A DNA stretch of 6,013 nucleotides from Chloroflexota bacterium (GTDB lineage: Bacteria > Chloroflexota > Limnocylindria > Limnocylindrales > CSP1-4). This document shows positions 1 to 5,206 of this stretch, in pieces. A program made the position numbers and the translations under genes. The stretch lies in NCBI GenBank assembly GCA_021777365.1, contig JAJYDP010000324.1:1-6013 (forward strand), in the 5' to 3' direction. A model generated the notes under the pieces. The model was not told the origin of the DNA. It did not search any database and saw only the letters and a program-made list of their open reading frames with translations. Numbering within the stretch: the first letter of the stretch is position 1; every line of letters starts with the position of its first letter.

Positions 1-206
1 CCGCGCGTCGCCGACCGAGCCCCACGAAGTCGTCCCGGCAACACTTGTAGTGATGCGGGGGGCAGACCGGGGGGCGGAGCGGGAGCGAGCGATGCGGGGG
101 GGTGAGCGATGCGGGAGCGGCGGGGGCCCTCTCCGCGCAGCCACGCCACGCTCACTGGGGTGTCGCCCGGGCCGCCCTCGTCGTCCGACATGCCGCGACG
201 GGTTGC

Positions 207-287
207 CATCGGGTCCGGCATCGGGTCCGGCACGCGACCGGCATCGGGTCCGGCACGCGACCGGCACCGGGTCCGGCACGCGACATG
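207..287. repeat. 23-bp GC-rich tandem repeat, about 3.5 copies
   Basis: A short first copy (207-218, CATCGGGTCCGG) is followed by two identical 23-bp units at 219-241 and 242-264, then a diverged third at 265-287. Each unit has the core CGGGTCCGGCACGCGAC. The period is not a multiple of three and there is no unique spacer, so this is a minisatellite from slippage, not a CRISPR array or a coding repeat. Confidence 0.85.
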
Positions 288-540
288 GCAGAGCTGTCGT
301 CCGTCGCCCGCCCTCAGTCCGCCCCACGTCTGCGCCGCACACCTGCCGGCCGTTCCCGTGCTCCCCTGAGGCCGAGGGCCACACCGGTCGCTTCGCGCCC
401 CCCGGCCCGCCAGCGGCCTCCCCGCGCGTGATTCAGCTGACCATCTCGGCGACGAACCCGTCGCGGCCGCGAGCGCCTGTGCGATCGCCGGTGAGACCGA
501 CCCGTCCACACGGCCAGTCGAGGTGGCATCCGGGGAATGG

Positions 541-621
541 TCATCTCCGAGCGACGCGGGTCCGGGCACGCGACCCGGAAGGGGGGCGGGCTCTATCTCA
601 TCCCCGAGCGACGCGGGTCCG
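541..621. repeat. Pair of 24-bp direct repeats, 57 bp apart
   Basis: Positions 541-564 and 598-621 match at 23 of 24 bases (core CGAGCGACGCGGGTCCG). The intervening sequence is GC-rich and unrelated. Function unknown; probably another product of the local duplication seen throughout this window. Confidence 0.7.
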
Positions 622-659
622 CCGGCATGGCCAGGGAAAAGGGTGACCGGTGAGCCGCT

Positions 660-700
660 CCGCCCGGGCGCAGCGGAACGGGCAGCGGGCCCCCGGGCGG
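660..700 (-). terminator. Possible terminator hairpin after ABC operon
   Basis: CCGCCCGGG at 660-668 is the exact reverse complement of CCCGGGCGG at 692-700, with a 23-nt loop. It lies about 50 nt beyond the permease stop on the minus strand, where an operon terminator is expected. There is no U-tract, so termination is inferred only from position and symmetry. GC-rich inverted repeats of this size also arise by chance at this composition. Confidence 0.3.
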
Positions 701-750
701 TGCGTAGGACCCCCTCACTGACTCCCCTGCGCACGCGGTCCGGCAGCGGA

Positions 751-1488
751 TCAGTCCAGGATCAGCCTCGCTCGCTGGAATCGCGCCATCGCGGCGGTCA
801 GCAGGAGCAGGTCGGCGAGCACCAGGACCACGGCTGCGCCGCCCCCGATCGTCACCCAATCGAGGCCGTTCAGCGTCGTGACTACCTGGCGGCGGACGTC
901 CAGCGGCAGCACCTGGAGCACGAGCACCGGCACCAGGACGACCGCGAAGATCGCCAGGTTCATGTTCTGCGCCGCCTGGCGCACCGTCGGCGCCCGCAGC
1001 GCGACCAGCGCGCCCCCGCACGCCACGAGCCCGGCGCCGAGCAGCCCGAACCCGCCGAGCAGCACGATGGCGTCCGGCTCGTACAGCAGGATGCCGTGGC
1101 CCGCGTTCGCCAGGTTGACCGTGACCAGGCCGACGATGGCGCTGACGACCATGAAACCCCACCCATAGGCGACCGCCGCGACGATCTTGCCCAGCAGGAT
1201 CGAGCGATCCGAGAGCCGGCTCGCAAGCAGCGTCTCGAGCGTGTGCCGCTCGCGTTCACCCGCGATGCCGTCCGCCACCATCCCGCTCGCCAGCAGCAAC
1301 GGCACCCAGGCGAACGGCAGGATCGCCGCGGGCTCGCGGACCAGATCGGGCCCGATCTGGAGCGGCAGGAACACGCCGAAGACCAGGAACGAGAACATCA
1401 GCCCCCGGAGCGACCTGCGCAGTGTGCCCGACTGCAGCAGCACCTCGCGCAGGTCCTTCCAGGCGATCGTCATGACGTCGGCGATCAC
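751..1488 (-). CDS. ABC-2 type transporter permease
   Basis: Membrane subunit of an ABC-2 type exporter, 245 aa. The hydrophobicity pattern gives about six helices near residues 28-44, 55-73, 98-124, 140-165, 178-195 and 212-235. The short cytosolic stretch around residues 73-101 (ADGIAGERERHTLETLLASR, then LLGK) is the diagnostic loop of this permease class (compare IAGEKERGTLE in NatB/ABC2_membrane proteins). The GTG start at 1488 is chosen over the ATG at 1473 because an AGGAGG ribosome site sits 6 nt upstream. The ATPase gene lies immediately upstream in the same direction, and the two products should form a homodimeric permease plus ATPase complex in the cytoplasmic membrane. The substrate cannot be told from sequence; drug or ion efflux is typical of the family. 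Confidence 0.9.
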   Translation of the reverse strand: MIADVMTIAWKDLREVLLQSGTLRRSLRGLMFSFLVFGVFLPLQIGPDLVREPAAILPFAWVPLLLASGMVADGIAGERERHTLETLLASRLSDRSILLGKIVAAVAYGWGFMVVSAIVGLVTVNLANAGHGILLYEPDAIVLLGGFGLLGAGLVACGGALVALRAPTVRQAAQNMNLAIFAVVLVPVLVLQVLPLDVRRQVVTTLNGLDWVTIGGGAAVVLVLADLLLLTAAMARFQRARLILD

Positions 1489-1494
1489 GATGCG

Positions 1495-1500
1495 CCTCCT
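1495..1500 (-). promoter_or_regulatory. Ribosome binding site of permease (AGGAGG)
   Basis: The minus strand reads AGGAGG with 6 nt before GTG at 1488. This is a near-ideal Shine-Dalgarno and decides the start. It lies directly after the last unit of the 15-bp repeat array, so the permease has its own initiation site despite the 124-nt gap to the ATPase. Confidence 0.8.
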
Positions 1501-1506
1501 CCCGAC

Positions 1507-1621
1507 GTCAGGCGTCCCGCCGTCACGCGTCCCGCCATCAGGCGTCCCGCCGTCAGGCGTCCCGCCATCAGGCGTCCCGCCGTCACGCGTCCCGCCGTCA
1601 CGCGTCCCGCCATCAGGCGTC
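1507..1621. repeat. 15-bp tandem repeat copying the ATPase stop codon
   Basis: Seven full 15-bp units (plus-strand type GTCAGGCGTCCCGCC, with G/A variation at base 1 and G/C at base 5) start at 1507, 1522, 1537, 1552, 1567, 1582 and 1597. An eighth partial unit at 1612 contains the real end of the ATPase gene. On the minus strand each unit reads (GAC)GC(C/G)TGA(C/T)GGCGG. The array therefore re-copies the last codons and the TGA of the ATPase, and because 15 is a multiple of three all eight TGA codons are in the same frame. It fills nearly the whole ATPase-permease gap. Confidence 0.95.
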
Positions 1622-2545
1622 GGCCCCGACCAGTGCCATGAACGCCTCCTCGAGATCGGCCCCGCCCTTGCGCACCTCGTCGATGGCCACCCCTTCGCGC
1701 ACCAGCAGCGCGACCAGCGGCGAGGTGTCCTGTCCGTCGCGCAGACGCAGGGTCATGCGCCCGTCGGCCATCTCGGCCGCCTCCACCGCGGGCTGGGCCT
1801 CGACAAGCTGCACGACCCGCTCATCGATACCGCGCCCGGTGACCTCCATGCGGTCCCGCCGTGCCTGCGCCCGTAGCTCGTCGGGGCGTCCCACGGCCAG
1901 CAGGCGCCCGGAACGGATCACCCCCACCTGGTCGCACAACCTCTCCGCCTCCGCGAGGTTGTGCGTCGTCAGGAACACCGTCACGCCCTCGCGCCGTGCG
2001 AGCCGGGTCAGGTCGTCGCGCAGGGCGGCCGCGGCGATCGGGTCGAGCCCGGCCGTCGGCTCGTCGAGGAAGACGAGCGCCGGGCGATGCAGCAGGGCCC
2101 GCGCGACCGCGAGCTTCTGCTTCATGCCGCGGCTCCAGGCGCCTACGATCTCGCGCCGCCGGTCCCACAGCCCCAGCCCGGTGAGCAGGTCCCGGACGCG
2201 TTCCCGCCGCTCGGCAGGCCGCAGGTGCCACACCCTGGCATAGAACTCGAGGTTGTCCTGGGCCGTCATCCGCTCGTACAGCCCGGAGTATTCGAGGAGC
2301 GCCCCGCAACGATCTCTGATCGCCCCCGGGTCCGTCCGCGCGTCGTGCCCGAGCACGATCGCCGTCCCGCCGGTCGGCTCGAGCAGGCCCAGCAGCAGGC
2401 GGATCGTCGTGGTCTTGCCCGAGCCGTTGGGGCCGAGGAAGCCGAAGATGGCGCCCGTGGGAACCTCGAGCGACAGCCCGTCGACCGCGCGGAGCCTGCC
2501 GAAGTCGCGCGTCAGTTCGTCCGTCCGGATCGCGCAGTCGTTCAC
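1613..2545 (-). CDS. ABC transporter ATP-binding protein
   Basis: Cytoplasmic ATPase of an ABC-2 type exporter, about 310 aa. Visible elements (numbered from the GTG at 2545): Walker A GPNGSGKTT at 38-46, a variant Q-loop region GALLEYSGLYERMTAQDNL near 81-99, signature SRGMKQKL at 138-145 in place of LSGGQ (normal for NatA/BcrA/DrrA-type proteins), Walker B LVFLDEPTAGLDP at 157-169, and the switch histidine TTH at 195. A C-terminal domain of about 90 residues follows, as in drug and bacitracin ATPases. A GGAGG at 2556-2560 lies 10 nt before GTG 2545 but only 1 nt before the in-frame ATG at 2554, so GTG is preferred; ATG would add three residues (MHR). The reading frame stays open further upstream without family homology. 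Cotranscribed with the permease downstream. Confidence 0.9.
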   Translation of the reverse strand: MNDCAIRTDELTRDFGRLRAVDGLSLEVPTGAIFGFLGPNGSGKTTTIRLLLGLLEPTGGTAIVLGHDARTDPGAIRDRCGALLEYSGLYERMTAQDNLEFYARVWHLRPAERRERVRDLLTGLGLWDRRREIVGAWSRGMKQKLAVARALLHRPALVFLDEPTAGLDPIAAAALRDDLTRLARREGVTVFLTTHNLAEAERLCDQVGVIRSGRLLAVGRPDELRAQARRDRMEVTGRGIDERVVQLVEAQPAVEAAEMADGRMTLRLRDGQDTSPLVALLVREGVAIDEVRKGGADLEEAFMALVGADA

Positions 2546-2585
2546 CCGATGCATGCCTCCGCGAGACCTGTGGCTGCCGGGGCCG

Positions 2586-2591
2586 ATTGTA
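2586..2591 (-). promoter_or_regulatory. Candidate -10 box (TACAAT) for ABC operon
   Basis: On the minus strand TACAAT matches the TATAAT consensus at 5 of 6 bases in a very GC-rich setting. It lies about 40 nt upstream of the ATPase start, leaving a leader of roughly 30 nt that includes the GGAGG. No good -35 is visible at 17-18 nt spacing, so this is a moderate prediction. Confidence 0.4.
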
Positions 2592-2614
2592 GGGGCCCTG
2601 TTCCGCGTTGCGGT

Positions 2615-2629
2615 CCGAGGTATCCTCGG
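2615..2629. promoter_or_regulatory. Palindrome CCGAGGTATCCTCGG in divergent promoter region
   Basis: A perfect 6-bp inverted repeat with centre TAT lies between the divergent ABC operon and the small-membrane-protein gene. It could be an operator serving both directions. The central TATCCT (2621-2626) also fits a TANNNT -10 box positioned 6 nt before the ATG at 2633, which would give a leaderless or near-leaderless mRNA; no Shine-Dalgarno is otherwise evident for that gene. The binding protein is unknown. Confidence 0.4.
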
Positions 2630-2632
2630 CGC

Positions 2633-2740
2633 ATGCGACCGACCACCCGTGACTTCGTCGGCATCGGGGTCTTCATCTTCGTGCTCGTCGCGCTGCTCGT
2701 CGTGTTCGTGGCGGCAGCCCTCCCGCCGGGACACCCCTGA
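2633..2740 (+). CDS. Small single-helix membrane protein, 35 aa
   Basis: ATG at 2633 to TGA at 2738-2740 encodes 35 residues: a short basic start (MRPTTRDF), one strongly hydrophobic helix at about residues 8-30 (VGIGVFIFVLVALLVVFVAA) and a short Pro-rich tail PPGHP. The stop overlaps the next start as TGATG, a classical translational coupling junction, which supports both genes being real. No family is recognised. Its place before a lipoprotein suggests a small membrane partner or simply a one-helix anchor protein. The topology is probably N-in, from the positive N-terminal residues. Confidence 0.6.
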   Translation: MRPTTRDFVGIGVFIFVLVALLVVFVAAALPPGHP

Positions 2741-3228
2741 TGCGCGTGCGCCTCGCCGCGTGCGCGGCGCTCCTGCTGCTCCTGGGCGCATGCACCGCCG
2801 GCGGGACGGCGAGTCCGCAGCCGGCGAGTCCGCATCCGGCGACCGCATCGTACGCGCCGGCGATATCGCCGACCGGGTCGGCCTCCACCACCGCCACCTC
2901 GTGGGGCGTGATCCTCGACCAGGCCCCTGTTTCGTTCCCGCGGTATCCGGGTGCAGCCGACGCGAACGGCGCCACCACCGACGCAGTCACGCAGTCGATC
3001 TCGACCAGCGCCCCGGTTTCCACGGTCAGCGGCTGGTATGCCACGGCACTCTCCCCCGTCGGGTACAAGCAGACCAGCATCAGCAACCCGGCCGAGGATG
3101 GATCCGTGGTGGCCGAGTTCGATGGCGGCAGCCTGGGCTCCGGCTGCAGGGCGCAGGTCACGTACAAGCCGATGGGCACGCTGACGTTCATCTTCGTGCT
3201 GGTCGCGGCGACCTGTCCGTCGACCTGA
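2740..3228 (+). CDS. Putative secreted lipoprotein, 162 aa
   Basis: A type II signal peptide is clear: basic MRVR, a hydrophobic run to residue 15 and lipobox LGAC with Cys18 as the predicted lipidated residue. A Ser/Pro/Ala/Thr-rich linker follows to about residue 53, as in surface lipoproteins. The folded part (about 54-162) carries FPRYPGA near 67-72 and VSGWY near 96-100 followed by a G-Y segment. This resembles small lipoproteins of high-GC bacteria with a YPGA and WY...L...GY pattern, but I cannot name the family. Cys136 and Cys159 could form an extracytoplasmic disulfide. It is coupled to the 35-aa membrane protein by a 1-bp overlap and diverges from the ABC exporter. Function unknown. 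Confidence 0.8.
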   Translation: MRVRLAACAALLLLLGACTAGGTASPQPASPHPATASYAPAISPTGSASTTATSWGVILDQAPVSFPRYPGAADANGATTDAVTQSISTSAPVSTVSGWYATALSPVGYKQTSISNPAEDGSVVAEFDGGSLGSGCRAQVTYKPMGTLTFIFVLVAATCPST

Positions 3229-3234
3229 CGGTTC

Positions 3235-3258
3235 GGCGGCCGGCGCGGCGGCCGGCGC
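3235..3258. repeat. Two tandem 12-bp copies GGCGGCCGGCGC
   Basis: GGCGGCCGGCGC occurs twice head to tail, 6 nt after the lipoprotein stop. Each unit is itself nearly palindromic (GGCCGGC), so the mRNA end here would be highly structured and might help termination. Confidence 0.6.
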
Positions 3259-3378
3259 GGGCGCGGGTCCCTTCTGGGTCCGGAGGGGGTGGTCGGCGGC
3301 AGGTGCGACTGTGTTCTGGACCGGTGCGGCTGCGTTCCGGATCCGCTTCGGCGGCGGCCACTGCCTTCTGGACCGGCA

Positions 3379-3466
3379 CGGGTGCGTTCCGGCGCCGATA
3401 TCGGGGCCGCCGCTCCCTACCGGGGCCGGTCGGCGGCAGACGCGGGTGCGTTCCGGCGCCGATATC
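3379..3466. repeat. 24-bp direct repeat, 64-bp period
   Basis: Positions 3379-3402 and 3443-3466 are identical (core TGCGTTCCGGCGCCGATATC). A related shorter duplication, TTCTGGACCGG at 3314-3324 and 3366-3376, lies just upstream, so the region 3300-3470 looks built from partial duplications. No spacers or inverted copies indicate a known element. Confidence 0.75.
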
Positions 3467-3598
3467 CGCGGAATCTCCTGAGCAGGGCGTCACACCGGGG
3501 CAAGCCGCTTCGTCATTTGAATACCACCATCTCCCCACTGGTGCGGCCGTGGTCGGTCCGGGTTCTCCTCCTCCCCGGCTCGGAAAGCGGCGCTGGAC

Positions 3599-3628
3599 CT
3601 CGACCCCGGCCACACGGCCGGGGTCGAG
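3599..3628. terminator. Perfect 13-bp stem hairpin
   Basis: CTCGACCCCGGCC (3599-3611), loop ACAC, then its exact complement GGCCGGGGTCGAG (3616-3628). This is the strongest hairpin noticed in the window and looks like an intrinsic terminator stem, but neither side has a T-tract and the nearest gene end (3228) is about 370 bp away. It could also be a remnant of a terminator, a mobile repeat end or a protein site. Confidence 0.5.
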
Positions 3629-3700
3629 TCGTGTCCGGGACTTTGCTGACCGCAACCGCCGACGGCGCAACAGCAGAGGGCACCACGCCCGGACCGACCG

Positions 3701-3780
3701 CCCCCGCTGGGTCGACCGTGCCCCCGCTGGGTCGACCGTGCCCCCGCTGGGTCGACCGTGCCCCCGCTGGGTCGACCGCG
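3701..3780. repeat. 20-bp tandem repeat, four copies
   Basis: Four head-to-tail units of CCCCCGCTGGGTCGACCGTG start at 3701, 3721, 3741 and 3761. The first three are identical and the last ends GCG instead of GTG. Each contains the palindrome GGTCGACC. The period of 20 rules out a coding repeat and the lack of spacers rules out CRISPR. The identity of the copies suggests recent expansion. Confidence 0.95.
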
Positions 3781-4204
3781 GCCGTATCACCAGAAGTGTT
3801 ACCGGCCGGCCACGCGGGCCTCGGCCACTGCGCGCGGACATCTGTGCCGGACCCTTCCTGCAGCGCGCTGGGGAATGCGCGCGGCTGCGGCCTGCGAGCT
3901 CCGTGAGGGACACCGTAGCCCGTCCGAGACCAGCGTACGGCTGCCTGCCGGGCGGGCGGGGGGCCACGTCGCCGCGAGGGACCACGTGCACGGGAGCGAC
4001 CCTGTCGGCGTGGGCGCGACACCAGGCACTGGGCCGTCCGCCCCGTCGAAACCCGAGCGCCCGGGCGGTCATCCGTGCAGCTTCCACGGTCTCCCAACAC
4101 TACAAGCGATACGGCGCCGCACAGGGGCACGCGCGCGGCGCGCTCGCCTCGCCCGGCACTGCACGGGGGCACGTGCGCGCCGTGTCCTGTCGGTACGGCC
4201 GCCG

Positions 4205-4450
4205 GTCGCACAGGCGTTCGAGGTGCTACGTTCCGTCGATCCCATCGCGGTAGACGAGCGCAAGGAGCCGCTGCCCGGCAATCTTGCAGTAGAAGCGACG
4301 GATCGGCCGACGCCACCACGCTTCCCCGACCCGCCAGCGGTTGCAGACCTCGACCTTCTCGCGGCGGCCGTTCCATGCGAAGGGGACGAGCCCGCCTTCG
4401 TTGTCAAGCTCGACGGCGATCGTCGGATGTTCCTCGAGCAGGCGCGGCAT
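4205..4450 (-). pseudogene. DUF6504-like protein, nonsense-mutated
   Basis: The frame from ATG 4450 reads 74 aa to TAG at 4226-4228. It shows VELDNEGG, then PFAWNGRREKVEVCNRWR, GEAWWRRPIRRFY and ALVYRDGIDGT, the pattern of the small DUF6504 proteins (F-W-G-R, V-N-RWR, WWRRP, YRD) encoded beside ImuB-type polymerases. Past the stop the same frame continues HLERLCD. The family usually reads W-x-LER-x-YD here, so TAG has most likely replaced a Trp TGG codon. The gene is therefore probably a recent pseudogene missing only its last residues. The family name rests on remembered pattern, not a search. The other pieces of the cassette lie just upstream on the same strand. Confidence 0.65.
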
Positions 4451-4492
4451 CGCGGCGCCTCGGGCTGCGGCATCGCGGCGCCTCGGGCTGCG
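4447..4492. repeat. 23-bp tandem duplication at DUF6504 start
   Basis: Two identical 23-bp units at 4447-4469 and 4470-4492, with a diverged trace near 4525 (CGGGCTGCGGCGCCTC). The array ends exactly on the start codon of the DUF6504 frame, so a GCGATGCCGC start-codon context is duplicated on the minus strand. It separates the DUF6504 piece from the ImuB piece and has shifted their frames relative to one another. Confidence 0.9.
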
Positions 4493-4563
4493 GCACTGTC
4501 AATCGGGGGGCTGGACCCGGGCTGCGGCGCCTCTGCCGACCGTACCGCCCCCGCCGGTGCCGC

Positions 4564-4731
4564 TCCCGGCGATGCCTCTGCCCAGTCGATGCGCTCCTCA
4601 GGCAGCCGCATCTCCGGGTCACGGACCGTCGCACGCAGCACGCGCCCTGTGCCGGACCGGAACACGAGATCGGCGAGCTGCCACTCGAGGCGCGCGACCC
4701 GGGCTGCCTGCGGCGCGATGGGTCCGAGCTG
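4564..4731 (-). pseudogene. C-terminal fragment of ImuB-type Y-family DNA polymerase
   Basis: The minus-strand frame reads QLGPIAPQAARVARLEWQ, then LADLVFRSGTGRVLRA, then VRDPEMRLPEERIDW. In ImuB-like (DinB-related, catalytically inactive) polymerases of high-GC bacteria a similar segment closes the protein: QLGLF-PQAARAARL-WQLA-L, FG--RI-R, DPE--LPE-R--W. The preceding roughly 400 residues (palm, fingers, little finger) are absent. The fragment starts 1 nt from the end of the ImuA' fragment in a different frame, so an internal deletion has joined the two. DUF6504 follows, in the gene order imuA'-imuB-DUF6504. Assignment rests on remembered family pattern. Confidence 0.55.
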
Positions 4732-4732
4732 G

Positions 4733-4858
4733 CGCCTCCGCGACGAGCCGGAGGGCGGGCGTGGTCTTGCCGCTCGACGCATCGCCACGGAGCGTCACCT
4801 GGACCTCGCGCACGAGCCCGCCGGGACCCAGGATGGCATCGAGCGCCGGGAAGCCCAT
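4733..4858 (-). pseudogene. RecA-like ImuA' fragment with Walker A
   Basis: The frame reads MGFPALDAILGPGGLVREVQ, then VTLRGDASSGKTTPALRLVAEA. GFPALDAIL-GGL-R is the RecA/RadA-type entry strand and GDASSGKTT is a P-loop, as in the RecA-like ImuA'/SulA-like protein of mutasome cassettes, which supports ImuB and DnaE2 translesion synthesis. Only about 42 residues remain. The N-terminus is lost at the junction with the TIR cassette, and the rest of the ATPase core is lost at the junction with the ImuB fragment. It is certainly non-functional. Confidence 0.6.
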
Positions 4859-4874
4859 GAGCCGGGAAGCCCAT
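4845..4874. repeat. 14-bp direct repeat at imuA'/TIR junction
   Basis: GCCGGGAAGCCCAT occurs at 4845-4858 and 4861-4874 (period 16). On the minus strand it encodes the MGFPA start of the ImuA' fragment twice. It lies exactly where RecA-like sequence ends and TIR coding sequence begins, so it marks a rearrangement breakpoint. Confidence 0.85.
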
Positions 4875-5204
4875 GGGGACGACACGACCGTCGGCGTGTT
4901 GGCGAAGCTGCCCGACTCCCCCTTCGAGGTATCCGATGTGTCCCTCAAGGAGGAGCAGCCACAGAAGGAGTGGGAGGAGAAGGCCAAGAAGGCCATCGGG
5001 CGCTGCGACGTCTTCGTCGTAATGCTTGGGCCAAAGACTCGCTCCGCCTCGGGCGTTCGGAAAGAAGTGAAGATGGCCAATGACCTGGCAAAGCGGAAGT
5101 TCCAGATCATCGGCTACAAGAACGGATCGGAGGACTGGGCGGTGCCGGATGGCGGCCGCACTTACGCCTGGAACTGGGACAACCTGAAGAAGCTGCTGGC
5201 GTAG
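4857..5204 (+). CDS. ThsB/MTH538-like TIR-like protein, 5'-truncated
   Basis: 115 aa from the ATG at 4857; GTG 4896 or TTG 4899 are alternatives, none with a convincing ribosome site. From residue 15 it reads LAKLPDSPFEVSDVSLKEEQ, then W39, CDVFVVMLGPKT (50-61), SGVRKEVKMA (65-74), FQIIGYK (82-88) and GRTYAWNWDNLKKLL. This is the pattern of the MTH538/DUF1863 TIR-like domain (Pfam PF08937) to which Thoeris ThsB belongs. The family's opening strand (a VFISF-type segment of about 20 residues) is missing: sequence upstream of about codon 10 is antisense ImuA'. Glu70 sits where TIR enzymes keep their active-site Glu. ThsB proteins make an NAD-derived signal on phage infection; that role is inferred here. 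A 2-nt gap links it to the next TIR gene. The truncation may make it a pseudogene. Confidence 0.75.
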   Translation: MSREAHGDDTTVGVLAKLPDSPFEVSDVSLKEEQPQKEWEEKAKKAIGRCDVFVVMLGPKTRSASGVRKEVKMANDLAKRKFQIIGYKNGSEDWAVPDGGRTYAWNWDNLKKLLA

Positions 5205-5206
5205 CC

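Larger units (their letters stand above)
1..750. other. Gene-poor, repeat-bearing region
   Basis: I see no credible gene in this stretch. The open frames are Arg/Pro/Gly/Ala-rich, overlap one another in all frames and show no recognisable motif, as expected for random open frames at this G+C. The stretch holds a 23-bp tandem repeat (from about 207), a pair of near-identical 24-bp copies (541 and 598), and a 9-bp inverted repeat just beyond the end of the permease gene (660-700). A short palindrome CACTTGTAGTG lies at 42-52, with no obvious gene attached. A gene tail might enter from the left edge (one frame stops near 49), but it is too short to identify. Confidence 0.6.
3229..4204. other. 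Gene-less repeat-rich stretch
   Basis: About 1 kb without a convincing gene on either strand. Long open frames exist only because stops are rare at this G+C; they change character at every repeat and show no domain motif. Contents are listed separately: two 12-bp direct copies (3235-3258), a duplicated 24-bp block (3379 and 3443), a perfect hairpin (3599-3628) and a 20-bp tandem repeat (3701-3780). The part next to 4204 may be decayed DNA from beyond the DUF6504 pseudogene, but I could not find dnaE2-like sequence in it. Confidence 0.6.

Noticed and set aside
1507..1621. CRISPR array
   Set aside because: Units are directly contiguous at 15 bp with no spacers; the same holds for the 20-bp and 23-bp arrays.
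523..1641. A 372-codon plus-strand open frame ending in a periodic RRPAV/TRPAI tail
   Set aside because: It is antisense to the permease, and the periodic tail is the 15-bp DNA repeat read in the wrong strand.
3480..3560. tRNA-like GGTTC segment and local AT-richer pocket
   Set aside because: No acceptor stem, anticodon arm or D arm can be paired around it.
3188..4087. Possible minus-strand gene such as dnaE2 following DUF6504
   Set aside because: No PHP-domain or polymerase III alpha motif is readable in any minus frame; the translation is low-complexity Arg/Gly/Pro.
4090..4115. CACTACAAG shared with the reverse strand near 44-52
   Set aside because: Only nine bases match and the flanks differ; too short to call a repeat or regulator box.
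2253..4253. A 666-codon open frame on the plus strand
   Set aside because: It runs antisense to the ABC ATPase, across the lipoprotein in another frame and through several repeat arrays. It is rich in Arg/Pro/Gly with no domain pattern, so it is open only because stops are rare at this G+C.
3758..5083. A 441-codon plus-strand open frame
   Set aside because: It is antisense to the DUF6504, ImuB and ImuA' remnants and overlaps the TIR-like gene out of frame; no motif of its own.
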